From contig NZ_JAHNZT010000013.1 of the NCBI RefSeq assembly GCF_019039035.1, forward strand, positions 144,456-208,455: a stretch of 64,000 nt of DNA, written 5' to 3'. The translations under genes and the position numbers were made by a program. The stretch comes from Citreicoccus inhibens. Its GTDB lineage: Bacteria; Myxococcota; Myxococcia; Myxococcales; Myxococcaceae. The notes beneath the pieces are model-generated. The model saw only the letters and a program-made list of their open reading frames with translations. It had not been told where the DNA came from and did not search any database. Of this stretch, positions 49,887 through 57,926 are shown piece after piece. The first letter of the stretch is position 1; every line of letters begins with the position of its first letter.

Positions 49887-51437
49887 ATGCCAGGCCCGTT
49901 CATCGACGACGCGCAGATAGCTCATGCGCGCACGCTGGCGGAGGAGATCGTCAACCCGACGTTCGACCTCATCCGCCGCAACACCACCGTTTCTATCGAG
50001 CGCACCGTTCTTCGGTTCTTCGGCATCTCGGGTGCCGGGGCGCGCGGGGTGCCGCTCGCCAACCTGATGGTCGACAAGCTGAAGGCCGCCGGGGTGCTCA
50101 ACAAGGGGGCCGCCTATTGGTACGGCCGGGCCCTCCAACTGGGAGCGAAGAGTCCGCTCGAGGCCGTGGAGCGCCTCACCGCGCTGCCGACCGAGAAGCT
50201 GGCCGCGCTGTCTCCGGAGATGGAGCAGAACCTCCGCGCGGAAGTCCGCGCCGAGGCCCGCGCGGCCATGGAAGACATGCGCGCGCGCATCAGCCAGCGA
50301 GACGATCTGCGCAAGCAGTTCCCCATGTCTCCGGCGCCGCACAAGTACGTCATCGTCGCCACCGGCAACATCTACGACGACGTGGACCAGGCGCGCGCGG
50401 CGGCCCAGGCGGGCGCGGACGTCATCGCGGTCATCCGCTCCACCGCCCAGTCCCTGTTGGACTACGTGCCCCACGGCGCCACCACCGAGGGCTACGGCGG
50501 CACCTACGCCACCCAGGAGAACTTCCGCGTCATGCGCGAGGCCCTGGATGACGAGAGCCGCAAGCTCAAGCGCTACATCCAGCTCACCAACTACTCGTCC
50601 GGCCTCTGCATGTCGGAGATCGCCTTCTGCGCGGCCTACGAGAAGCTGGACATGCTGCTCAACGACGCGATGTACGGAATCCTCTTCCGCGACATCAACA
50701 TGCGTCGGACGTTCATCGACCAGTACTTCAGCCGCCGCATCTGCGCGCTCGCCGGCATCATCATCAACACCGGCGAGGACAACTACATCACCACGGCCGA
50801 CGCCTACGACGCGGCCCACACGGTCATCGCCAGCCAGTTCATCAACGAGTCGTTCGCCAAGCGCGCGGGCCTCAAGGACTGGCAGCTCGGCATCGGCCAC
50901 TCGTACGAGATCGATCCATACCGCGACGACACGCTCCTCCTGGAGCTGTCGCAGGCCATGCTGGTGCGCCGCTGCTTCCCGGACGCGCCGCTGAAGTACA
51001 TGCCGCCCACCAAGCACAAGGAGACGGACATCTTCTTCAGCCACGCGTACGACGTGATGGCGGACCTGGTGGCCATCTGGACGCGGCAGGGCATCCAGCT
51101 GCTCGGCATGATGACCGAGGCCATGCACACGCCGCTGCTCGCGGACCGCTTCGTGGCGCTCAAGTCCGCGGCGTACATCCACCGCGCGGCGCGAGGCATC
51201 GACGAGGAGTTCACCATCCGCGAGGACGGCAAGGTCGCCAACCGCGCGCGCGAGGTGTTCGCCAAGGCGATGGAGCTGCTCCAGGAGTGCCGTGACGAGG
51301 GCATGGTGGCCGCCATCGGCAAGGGCCGCTTCGGCGACGTGAAGCGCGAGGAGACCGGCGGCAAGGGCCTGGATGGCGTGCTGGAGAAGGCGCCGGATTA
51401 CTTCAACCCGTTCCTGGAACTCCTGGAGGCGTCATGA
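49887..51437 (+). CDS. kamD: lysine 5,6-aminomutase alpha subunit (KamD)
   Basis: About 516 aa from ATG 49887 (ATG 49875 is also possible; the longer open frame upstream runs through the palindromic sites and is not coding). Recognisable family stretches are PAPHKYVIVATGNIYDDVDQA, VIRSTAQSLLDYVPHGATTEGYGGTYA, IQLTNYSSGLCMSEIAF and KETDIFFSHAYDVMADLVA. With KamE it forms the B12- and PLP-dependent mutase that moves the terminal amino group of D-lysine or beta-lysine. The next ORF overlaps its stop by 4 bp. No cobalamin riboswitch was recognised upstream. Confidence 0.95.
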   Translation: MPGPFIDDAQIAHARTLAEEIVNPTFDLIRRNTTVSIERTVLRFFGISGAGARGVPLANLMVDKLKAAGVLNKGAAYWYGRALQLGAKSPLEAVERLTALPTEKLAALSPEMEQNLRAEVRAEARAAMEDMRARISQRDDLRKQFPMSPAPHKYVIVATGNIYDDVDQARAAAQAGADVIAVIRSTAQSLLDYVPHGATTEGYGGTYATQENFRVMREALDDESRKLKRYIQLTNYSSGLCMSEIAFCAAYEKLDMLLNDAMYGILFRDINMRRTFIDQYFSRRICALAGIIINTGEDNYITTADAYDAAHTVIASQFINESFAKRAGLKDWQLGIGHSYEIDPYRDDTLLLELSQAMLVRRCFPDAPLKYMPPTKHKETDIFFSHAYDVMADLVAIWTRQGIQLLGMMTEAMHTPLLADRFVALKSAAYIHRAARGIDEEFTIREDGKVANRAREVFAKAMELLQECRDEGMVAAIGKGRFGDVKREETGGKGLDGVLEKAPDYFNPFLELLEAS

Positions 51438-51913
51438 TGGTCGGCACCTTTCTGTCGTTGATGCTGGCCGCGGGCGGCTCGGCGGATGCGCTGTCGGCGT
51501 ACCCGGTGAAGTCCATCTCGCTGAAGGTCCCGGCGGCGTGGACCCATTCGATGGCGGACGGCTCGGACAAGTTCCTGGCGCCGTCCGGGGACGCCTACTT
51601 CCTGGTGGACGTGGGCGCGGTGCAGACCGCGGGCATGAAGGCCCAGGTCTGCGTGGACAAGATTGTTCGCTCCATTGGCGGCACGGGCTGGACGCGCCTC
51701 TCGGTGGGCGGTCAGCCGGCGGCCACGCGGTCGGACTCGGACACGGCCGCGGATGGCAGCGGCGCGGTGCAGACCGTGACGTACGTGGGCTGCAACGGGA
51801 AGACGACCTGGTCGGTGGTCTTCCATCTGGAGCAGGGCAAGCAGGACCGCTTCGCGCCGCTGGCCCAGAAGGTGGGCACGAGCGTGACGTTCACGCGCGC
51901 AGGGGGGAAGTGA
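51434..51913 (+). CDS. secreted protein inserted between kamD and kamE
   Basis: A 159-aa protein whose ATG overlaps the kamD stop (ATGA) with GGAGG upstream, so it is translationally coupled. A short signal peptide (MMVGTFLSLMLAAGGSADA) is followed by a beta-rich mature domain with two Cys (VCVDKIVRS, TYVGCNGK). The pattern KSISLKVPAAWTHSMADGSDKFLAPSGDAYFLVDV suggests a PsbP/Mog1-like small fold, but this is a loose impression. Its exported nature is at odds with the cytosolic enzymes on either side. Function unknown. Confidence 0.7.
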   Translation: MMVGTFLSLMLAAGGSADALSAYPVKSISLKVPAAWTHSMADGSDKFLAPSGDAYFLVDVGAVQTAGMKAQVCVDKIVRSIGGTGWTRLSVGGQPAATRSDSDTAADGSGAVQTVTYVGCNGKTTWSVVFHLEQGKQDRFAPLAQKVGTSVTFTRAGGK

Positions 51914-51917
51914 GCCG

Positions 51918-52703
51918 ATGGTGAAGCCGAGCAAGCAGATCATCCGTCCCTACGGAGACCGTCGCGACGACGGCGTGGTGCAGATTTCCTTCACCCTGCC
52001 GGTGCCGCTGTCCGAGAAGGCCAAGGAGGCCGCGGCCGTGTTCGCCCGCAAGATGGGCTTCACGGACGTGAAGGTGGCCGCCGCCGAGCGCGCCGCGGAC
52101 GCGTACACGTTCTTCATCGTGTACGCCCGCTCGGGCATGTACCTCGACTACTCGGAGATCGACGTCCCCGAGGTCATCGTCCGCAAGATGGGCTTCGATG
52201 ACCTCAACGGCCTCATCAAGGAGAAGGTCGGGCGGCGCATCGTCGTGTTCGGCGCGTGCACCGGCACGGACACGCACACGGTGGGCATTGACGCCATCCT
52301 GAACATGAAGGGCTACGCGGGCGACTACGGCCTGGAGCGCTACCCCGGGTTCGAGGCGTTCAACCTGGGCAGCCAGGTCCCCAACGAGGACCTCATCAAG
52401 AAGGCGCTGGCGAAGAACGCCGACGCCATCCTGGTGTCGCAGGTCGTCACCCAGCGCGACGTGCACAAGGACAACTCGCGCCAGTTCATTGACGCGGCCA
52501 AGGCCGCGGGCATCCACGGCAAGGTGCAGCTGCTCCTGGGCGGCCCGCGCGTGGACCACAAGCTGGCGCTGGAGCTGGGCTTCGACGCGGGCTTCGGCCC
52601 GGGCACCAAGCCGTCCGACGTGGCCAACTACATCGTTCACGCCTTGCTCAAGAAGATGGGCAAGGAGTCCGCGGACGCGCACTACCAGGGAGAGCCGCAG
52701 TGA
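51918..52703 (+). CDS. kamE: lysine 5,6-aminomutase beta subunit (KamE)
   Basis: A 261-aa B12-binding subunit. The adenosylcobalamin motif is [17 protein letters not shown], with His120 as lower axial cobalt ligand. Lys131 (in [14 protein letters not shown]) lies 11 residues on, exactly the spacing of His133 and the PLP-binding Lys144 in the clostridial enzyme. A second Rossmann half has [22 protein letters not shown] and LLGGPRVDH. All catalytic residues expected for an active mutase are present. Its stop overlaps the kal start (GTGA). Confidence 0.96.
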   Translation: MVKPSKQIIRPYGDRRDDGVVQISFTLPVPLSEKAKEAAAVFARKMGFTDVKVAAAERAADAYTFFIVYARSGMYLDYSEIDVPEVIVRKMGFDDLNGLIKEKVGRRIVVFGACTGTDTHTVGIDAILNMKGYAGDYGLERYPGFEAFNLGSQVPNEDLIKKALAKNADAILVSQVVTQRDVHKDNSRQFIDAAKAAGIHGKVQLLLGGPRVDHKLALELGFDAGFGPGTKPSDVANYIVHALLKKMGKESADAHYQGEPQ

Positions 52704-53098
52704 CCACGGGAATGAAGGCGGTCATCCGCCTGCGCATGAGCAGCCATGATGCGCACTACGGCGGCAATCTGGTGGATGGGGCTCGGATGCTCGGCCTGTT
52801 CGGCGACGTGGCCACCGAGCTGTGCATCCGCGCCGATGGCGACGAGGGCCTCTTCCGCGCCTATGACGCGGTGGAGTTCCTCGCGCCGGTGTACGCCGGG
52901 GACTTCATCGAGGCCGAGGGCGAGATTCTCTCCGAGGGCAACACGTCCCGGAAGATGCGCTTCGAGGCGCGCAAGGTCATCCGTCCGCGCACGGACGTGA
53001 ACGACTCCGCGGCCGACGTGCTGGCCGAGCCCGTGGTGGTGTGCCGCGCCACGGGCACCTGCGTGGTGCCCAAGGACAAGCAGCGAGGCGCGCGATGA
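52700..53098 (+). CDS. kal: 3-aminobutyryl-CoA ammonia-lyase (Kal)
   Basis: A 132-aa hotdog-fold protein. The start of the fold ([33 protein letters not shown]) and [23 protein letters not shown] match Kal rather than thioesterases. It eliminates ammonia from 3-aminobutyryl-CoA to give crotonyl-CoA, the last pathway-specific step of lysine fermentation. Both ends overlap neighbours by 4 bp (GTGA with kamE, ATGA with kce), showing tight coupling. Confidence 0.88.
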   Translation: MTTGMKAVIRLRMSSHDAHYGGNLVDGARMLGLFGDVATELCIRADGDEGLFRAYDAVEFLAPVYAGDFIEAEGEILSEGNTSRKMRFEARKVIRPRTDVNDSAADVLAEPVVVCRATGTCVVPKDKQRGAR

Positions 53099-53925
53099 GC
53101 CTGCCCCCCATGGTCATCACCGCGGCGATGGTGGGCGCGGAGACGACGCGCGCGCAGACACCGCACCTGCCCATCACCGCCGAGGAGATCGCCGAGGACG
53201 CGGTCCGCTGCCGCGAGGCGGGCGCCGCCATGGTGCACCTGCACGTGCGCACCGCGGACGGCAAGCCCTCGCAGGACGCGGAGCTGTTCCGCGCCGCCAT
53301 TCGCGCCATTCGTCAGCGCACGGACGTGCTCATCCAGACGTCCACGGGCGGCGCGGTGGGCATGACGGTGGACGAGCGCTGTGGGCCGCTGACGCTCACG
53401 GGCGCGGACCGGCCGGACATGGCCACGCTCACCACGGGCACGGTGAACTTCGGCGAGGAGGTCTTCTGGAATCCGCGTCCGCTCGTTCGCGACATCGCCA
53501 GGCGCATTCGCGGGGCGGGCCTGCGGCCGGAGCTGGAGTGCTTCGACGTCGGGATGATCGACGAGGCGCGCTACCTGGCGAAGGAGGGGCTCGTCGAGCT
53601 GCCGGCGCACTTCGACTTCGTGCTCGGCGTGCCGGGCACGCTCCAGGCCCGGCCCGAGGTGTTGGACTTCATGATCGCCTCGCTGCCCGAGCACTCCACC
53701 TGGACGGTGGCGGGCGTGGGCCGCTTCCAGCTGCCTTACGTGGAGGAGGCGGCGAAGCGGGGCGGCAACGCGCGCGTGGGCCTGGAGGACAACATCTACG
53801 TGTCCAAGGGCGTGCTCGCGAAGGGCAACTGGGAGCTGGTGCAGGACGCGGTCCGGCGCGCCAGGGCGCACGGCCGTGAGCTGGCCACGCCCGAGCAGGC
53901 GCGCCAACTGCTGCGCCTGGGCTAG
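53095..53925 (+). CDS. kce: 3-keto-5-aminohexanoate cleavage enzyme (Kce/BKACE)
   Basis: 276 aa from ATG 53095. The TIM-barrel BKACE family features are present: [31 protein letters not shown], the zinc-binding [27 protein letters not shown] and the C-terminal [19 protein letters not shown]. It condenses 3-keto-5-aminohexanoate with acetyl-CoA to form acetoacetate and 3-aminobutyryl-CoA, the substrate of Kal immediately upstream. The substrate assignment rests on gene context, since the wider family is diverse. Confidence 0.93.
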   Translation: MSLPPMVITAAMVGAETTRAQTPHLPITAEEIAEDAVRCREAGAAMVHLHVRTADGKPSQDAELFRAAIRAIRQRTDVLIQTSTGGAVGMTVDERCGPLTLTGADRPDMATLTTGTVNFGEEVFWNPRPLVRDIARRIRGAGLRPELECFDVGMIDEARYLAKEGLVELPAHFDFVLGVPGTLQARPEVLDFMIASLPEHSTWTVAGVGRFQLPYVEEAAKRGGNARVGLEDNIYVSKGVLAKGNWELVQDAVRRARAHGRELATPEQARQLLRLG

Positions 53926-53959
53926 CGCCCGCGCCAGCGACGTCGAGGGAGACAGACAC

Positions 53960-54736
53960 ATGGATACGGGGCTGAGCGGCCACGGCGTGCTGGTGACAGG
54001 AGGCGCGGGCGGCATCGGCTCCGCGCTGGTGCGCGCCTTCGCGGAGGAGGGCGCGCGCGTGGCGGTCCATCACCACGCCAACGTCGCCAAGGCGGCGGAG
54101 CTGGCGCGGGAAGTGGGCGGCGTGGCGGTGCGCGCGGACCTCACGATGGAGGCCGAGGTGGATGCGCTCGTCCCCGCCGCGGTGGCCGGGCTGGGGCGCC
54201 TGGACGTGCTCGTGTGCAACGCGGGCGTGTGGCCTGCCGCCGATGAGGCCGTGTGGCAGATGTCGCTGGCCCGGTGGCGGCGCACGTTGGCCGAGAACCT
54301 CGACAGCGTGTTCCTGAGCTGCCGCGCCTTTCTTCGGCACGTGGCCACCACCGGCTCGGGCAGCATCGTCATCATCAGCTCCACGGCGGGCCTGTTTGGC
54401 GAGGCGGGCCACGCGGACTACGCGGCGGCGAAGGGCGCGCTGGCGGGTGGATTCCTCAAGAGCTTGAAGAACGAGTTGGGCCGAATCGCGCCGCTGGGCC
54501 GGGTGAACGTGGTGTGCCCAGGGTGGACGGCGGTGGACCGCCACCGCAACAAGCTGGACGACCCTGCGTTCGTGGGGCGCGTCACCCGGACCATGCCGCT
54601 GCGCAAGGTGGGACAGCCCGAGGACGTGGCGCGAGTGGTGGTGTCGCTCGCGTCAGACCGGATCAGCGGTCACGTCACCGGCGAGGTCATCACCGTTGCC
54701 GGTGGCATGGAAGGACGGGTGTTGCATGAAGGCTGA
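53960..54736 (+). CDS. short-chain dehydrogenase/reductase
   Basis: 258 aa from ATG 53960 (GAGGGAGAC upstream), 34 bp after kce. The cofactor motif is VTGGAGGIG, VCNAG is present, and the catalytic Ser lies in IIISSTAG with Tyr/Lys in HADYAAAKGAL. An FabG-like tail GEVITVAGG follows. Its place in the operon suggests it may act on a hydroxyacyl intermediate downstream of crotonyl-CoA, but that is inference. The next gene overlaps its last 11 bp. Confidence 0.87.
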   Translation: MDTGLSGHGVLVTGGAGGIGSALVRAFAEEGARVAVHHHANVAKAAELAREVGGVAVRADLTMEAEVDALVPAAVAGLGRLDVLVCNAGVWPAADEAVWQMSLARWRRTLAENLDSVFLSCRAFLRHVATTGSGSIVIISSTAGLFGEAGHADYAAAKGALAGGFLKSLKNELGRIAPLGRVNVVCPGWTAVDRHRNKLDDPAFVGRVTRTMPLRKVGQPEDVARVVVSLASDRISGHVTGEVITVAGGMEGRVLHEG

Positions 54737-55520
54737 AGTGGATGTGCGCGCGTACAACCGCGAGGCGTGGAATCAAGAGGTCGCCAAGGGGCAGAACCGC
54801 TGGACGTTGCCCGTGGGACCCGAGGTCATCGCCGCGGCGCGCCGGGGCGAGTGGTCGGTGGTGCTGACGCCGACCCGGCCGGTTCCGAGGTCCTGGTTCG
54901 GAGACCTCACGGGCAAGAAGGTGCTGGGATTGGCGAGCGCAGGCGGCCAGCAGGGCCCCGTGCTCGCGGCGGCGGGCGCGGACGTCACCGTGTTCGACAA
55001 CTCGCCCGCGCAACTCGGGCAGGACCGCAAGGTGGCCGAGCGCGAGGGGCTGACGCTCCGGCTCATCGAAGGCGACATGCGAGACCTGTCTGTCTTCGCG
55101 GATGAGAGCTTCGACCTCCTCTTCCATCCATGCTCCAACGTCTTCGTGGATGCGATTCGCCCCGTGTGGAAGGAAGCCTTCCGCGTGCTGCGCCCGGGGG
55201 GCACGCTCCTCTCCGGCGTCTGCAATCCGGTCAGCTTCCTCTTCGACCCGGTGTTGCAGGAGCAGGGACAGTTGCAACTGAAGTACACGATGCCGTACTC
55301 GGACTTCACCAGTCTGACGGATGAGGAGCGGCGCCGGTACTCGGACAAGGGCGAGCCCCTGTGCGTGGCCCACTCGTTGGAGGAACAGCTCGGCGGACAG
55401 ACGGAGGCGGGCTTCCACCTCATCGGCTTGTACGAGGACAAGTACGAGGAGGGAGATCGCCTCTCCGAATTCCTCTCTCCCTTCATTGCTACGCGCGCGC
55501 TGAAGCCCACTCGGCCGTAG
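54726..55520 (+). CDS. class I SAM-dependent methyltransferase
   Basis: A 264-aa protein overlapping the SDR gene. Motif I is KVLGLASAGGQQGPVLAAAGADVTVFD, the acidic residue closing strand 2 is the Asp in VFDNSP, and motif II/III includes FDLLFHPCSNVFVD and LRPGGTLLSGV. The N-terminal WNQEVAKGQNRWTLPVGPEVI is family-like for small uncharacterised methyltransferases. Acceptor unknown. It ends the kam operon; a hairpin lies 23 bp downstream. Confidence 0.9.
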   Translation: MKAEVDVRAYNREAWNQEVAKGQNRWTLPVGPEVIAAARRGEWSVVLTPTRPVPRSWFGDLTGKKVLGLASAGGQQGPVLAAAGADVTVFDNSPAQLGQDRKVAEREGLTLRLIEGDMRDLSVFADESFDLLFHPCSNVFVDAIRPVWKEAFRVLRPGGTLLSGVCNPVSFLFDPVLQEQGQLQLKYTMPYSDFTSLTDEERRRYSDKGEPLCVAHSLEEQLGGQTEAGFHLIGLYEDKYEEGDRLSEFLSPFIATRALKPTRP

Positions 55521-55542
55521 CGCGCGTGTCACGTTCCTGGCG

Positions 55543-55565
55543 CACCCATTCCACCGAAATGGGTG
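55543..55565. terminator. hairpin after methyltransferase gene
   Basis: An 8-bp stem CACCCATT (55543-55550) / AATGGGTG (55558-55565) with a 7-nt loop, 23 bp after the stop. No T tract follows; probable factor-dependent terminator. Confidence 0.5.
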
Positions 55566-55600
55566 TTGCGTGAGGAAGCCGGAAAAGCTCCCATGCAAGC

Positions 55601-55620
55601 GGTCCGGACCGTTCCGGACC
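55601..55620. promoter_or_regulatory. perfect inverted repeat before lipoprotein start
   Basis: GGTCCGGA (55601-55608), CCGT, TCCGGACC (55613-55620). It sits 18 bp before the ATG and just upstream of the ribosome binding site, so it is placed either as an operator or as an mRNA hairpin. Confidence 0.45.
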
Positions 55621-55638
55621 TCTCCCAAAGGAACGCGA

Positions 55639-56178
55639 ATGCATTTCTCCTGGAAGCTCCCTTCTGTCCTCGTTCTGGGCTGCGCCATGCTGGGCCTGGG
55701 CTGTGATCCCGCGCCGCAGCAGGCGCCGAAGGGCGACACCACCGCGGCCAAGGTTGCGAGCAGGAAGGACCGCGTGACCTCGAACACGCTGCTGTACTGC
55801 GAGCAGCCGCAGGACGGCTCGTTCATCGAGATCGTCCGCACGGCCTCGGGGGGCTATGAGGCCGCGACCGTCACGGAGGAGTACGATCCGTGGGACTGCC
55901 GCTGCACGTTCGAGAAGCGCACGGTCTTTGGTCAGTACACCACGTGTCGCGTGGCGGCGTCCGATCCGCACATCCTGAACTGCTACCGCGTGGAGCCGAA
56001 CGGATCGATCGGCAAGGTGGTGGTGTCCACCACGCGCAACGTGCGCACCCAGACGGTCATCGGCAGCTCGCAGGAGGTGACGTACACGGAGTTGAACGTC
56101 GCGCTCATCAACCAGGACCCGGGCCACACGCCGCGCCAGGACTTCAACTACGACATGGGTGACTGCATCACCCAGTAG
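55639..56178 (+). CDS. lipoprotein, unknown
   Basis: 179 aa from ATG 55639 (AAAGGA upstream). The signal is MHFSWKLPSVLVLGCAMLGLGC with lipobox Cys. After a charged linker, the domain has several Cys (LYCEQPQDG, PWDCRCTFEKR, TTCRVAASD, LNCYRVE, MGDCITQ), probably disulfide-bonded, and beta-strand patterns. It resembles other small Cys-rich myxobacterial lipoproteins, but no family is recognised. Confidence 0.65.
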   Translation: MHFSWKLPSVLVLGCAMLGLGCDPAPQQAPKGDTTAAKVASRKDRVTSNTLLYCEQPQDGSFIEIVRTASGGYEAATVTEEYDPWDCRCTFEKRTVFGQYTTCRVAASDPHILNCYRVEPNGSIGKVVVSTTRNVRTQTVIGSSQEVTYTELNVALINQDPGHTPRQDFNYDMGDCITQ

Positions 56179-56245
56179 GCGCCGCCACTCGGGGTTGGCC
56201 GTGGATTTAACCTTCCCGAGCCCCGTGGGTTCTTCCCTGTGAAAC

Positions 56246-56279
56246 GAGCGCCGCGCCTCCCTGTCGAGGCGCGGTGCTC
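56246..56279 (+). promoter_or_regulatory. stable 5'-leader hairpin before His-rich Spy-like gene
   Basis: A 14-bp stem GAGCGCCGCGCCTC / GAGGCGCGGTGCTC (one G.U) with loop CCTGTC. It ends 22 bp before the ATG, directly in front of the ribosome binding site. It could regulate translation or be a terminator for the upstream lipoprotein. Confidence 0.5.
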
Positions 56280-56301
56280 CCCAGCGAAAGAGGAACCCGC
56301 C

Positions 56302-56691
56302 ATGCGTTCGTCATCCCTTCTCCGTGCCACGCTCGCCGTCGCGCTGTTCTCGCTCCCCGCGCTTGCTCAGCAGGCGCCCACGACGTCGAGCTCGCCCGCC
56401 ACCACCACGTGCGAGCACTCCGACCGCGGCCACGGGGGGCACCGTGGGGGGCACGGCCTCGCGAAGCTGGAGCATCGGCTGGATCGCCGCGTGTCCGAGG
56501 GCCGCCTGAGCCAGGCCCAGGCCGAGCAATTCAAGACCGAAGCCCGTCAGCTCCGCGACGAGATGAAGGCCGCGCGCGAGTCCAAGGGCGCGCCGCTCAC
56601 CGAGGCCCAGCGCGAGCAGTTCCGCGAGCGTCGCCACTCGCTCCAGGAGCGAATCCGCGCCGCGGTGGCGCCCCGTCCTCAGGGCGCATAG
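56302..56691 (+). CDS. periplasmic Spy/CpxP-like small helical protein, His-rich N-terminus
   Basis: A 129-aa protein with a signal peptide cut after PALAQ. A CEHSDRGHGGHRGGHG stretch could bind metal. Two long amphipathic helices contain the repeated LSQAQAEQF and LTEAQREQF (LTxxQ-type motifs), like those of the Spy/CpxP periplasmic chaperone/metal-stress family. It is shorter than Spy (161 aa). Envelope-stress or metal binding is inferred. Confidence 0.68.
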   Translation: MRSSSLLRATLAVALFSLPALAQQAPTTSSSPATTTCEHSDRGHGGHRGGHGLAKLEHRLDRRVSEGRLSQAQAEQFKTEARQLRDEMKAARESKGAPLTEAQREQFRERRHSLQERIRAAVAPRPQGA

Positions 56692-56958
56692 GCCCGCGGA
56701 CTGAAGAGGCACGGGGCCGCGGAGTCCTCTGCGTTCCGCGAGCCCCTCGCGCAGCGGCGTGTCCGCGCGCTCCACGGCCCCTGGCGGCCATGCCCTGAAG
56801 TGCCCGGTTGCTCCGTGAGCCCAGCTCGCAGTGCAGTGGGGGCTCCGCGGGCCCACGGTGCCGTGTGGCGCGGCATGCGCCCGCGGACCGAGGCGTGTCT
56901 CGTGACGTCCGCGAGCGGGTGGCGCAGACTGGTGGCTCCTCGCTGCTTCGGAGTCTCC

Positions 56959-57888
56959 ATGCGTCGCGCGCTTCTCGGTTCGGTGGCACTCCTCACCCTG
57001 GGCTGTGGCGCACACCGAGCGGCCTCACCGAACTCGCAGGGGCCTGCTCAGGACGCGGCCCCAGCGGTCTCCAAGACCTTTCCGGACACGCTCCTCGACG
57101 AGTCGGAGCTGGTGCGCATCCAGGCGCGGGCTCGGGCCATCGTCGCGTCGGAGCAGGGGGCCATCCGAGCCTCGGATCTGCTGAGCGAACGCCAGGACCT
57201 GGATACCTCGGGGCTGGGGATGTTCTTCACCGTGGCGCGCGGCAACGCCTGGTACTCCGTCTTCGGACACATGGAGGGCGGTGAGCGCTTCGTCCCGGTC
57301 TACGCCTACCGCGCGCCCGTCGAGTTCTCGGAGGAGATGGAAGCCTTGCCCGTGGGCGAACTGCCCGCGTCGTTCGACGGGCTGGCGCGCGCGGTGAACG
57401 CGGCCACCGAGCGCACCTTCAAGGTGCACGGGCGTCGTCAGATGAATCCCGTCGTGTTCGAGGACTCCGACGGCATCACCGTGTATGTGATGCAGGGCAT
57501 GACGGACCCGGAGCGCTTCCTGCTCGGTGGGGACTTCCGCTTCCGCTTCAGTCTGGATGGCCGCACCGTGCGCGAGGAGGTCGCCCTGCACCAGGGCATG
57601 ATCCCCGTGGACATGAGCGAGGACGCGGAAGGGAACCATCCCACCAGCTCGGTCCACACGCACGTGCTCATCGCAGGGCCGCTGGAGACCGAGCTGTCGA
57701 TGGTGATGCTCTACCCGCAGCTGGGCACGGTGTGCGTAGGAGCACACGGCCAGACGGTCATCTACTGCATGCGGCCGGATGGCGCCATTCGCGCCTTGAG
57801 CCTCAAGCGCAAGGACGTGGTTCGAGAGCTGCGAGGCGATGGCACGTTCGGCTCGTCCGAGGCGTCCTCCAGTCCCGTGGACCTCTGA
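56959..57888 (+). CDS. lipoprotein, unknown function
   Basis: A 309-aa protein with signal MRRALLGSVALLTLGC (lipobox Cys16). The remainder is a soluble beta-rich domain of about 280 residues with no recognisable motif (WYSVFGHMEGGERFVPVYAYR, VFEDSDGITVYVMQGM, VHTHVLIAGPLETELSM). The gene is preceded by 267 bp with nothing recognised. A hairpin follows its stop. Confidence 0.65.
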   Translation: MRRALLGSVALLTLGCGAHRAASPNSQGPAQDAAPAVSKTFPDTLLDESELVRIQARARAIVASEQGAIRASDLLSERQDLDTSGLGMFFTVARGNAWYSVFGHMEGGERFVPVYAYRAPVEFSEEMEALPVGELPASFDGLARAVNAATERTFKVHGRRQMNPVVFEDSDGITVYVMQGMTDPERFLLGGDFRFRFSLDGRTVREEVALHQGMIPVDMSEDAEGNHPTSSVHTHVLIAGPLETELSMVMLYPQLGTVCVGAHGQTVIYCMRPDGAIRALSLKRKDVVRELRGDGTFGSSEASSSPVDL

Positions 57889-57914
57889 CGGCGGGGGCTC
57901 GTGCCACCCGCCGT
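57888..57914. terminator. hairpin between convergent lipoprotein and PHB-depolymerase-type genes
   Basis: An 8-bp perfect stem ACGGCGGG (57888-57895) / CCCGCCGT (57907-57914) with an 11-nt loop in the 38-bp gap. No T tract. Confidence 0.45.
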
Positions 57915-57926
57915 CCGCCCGAATGG

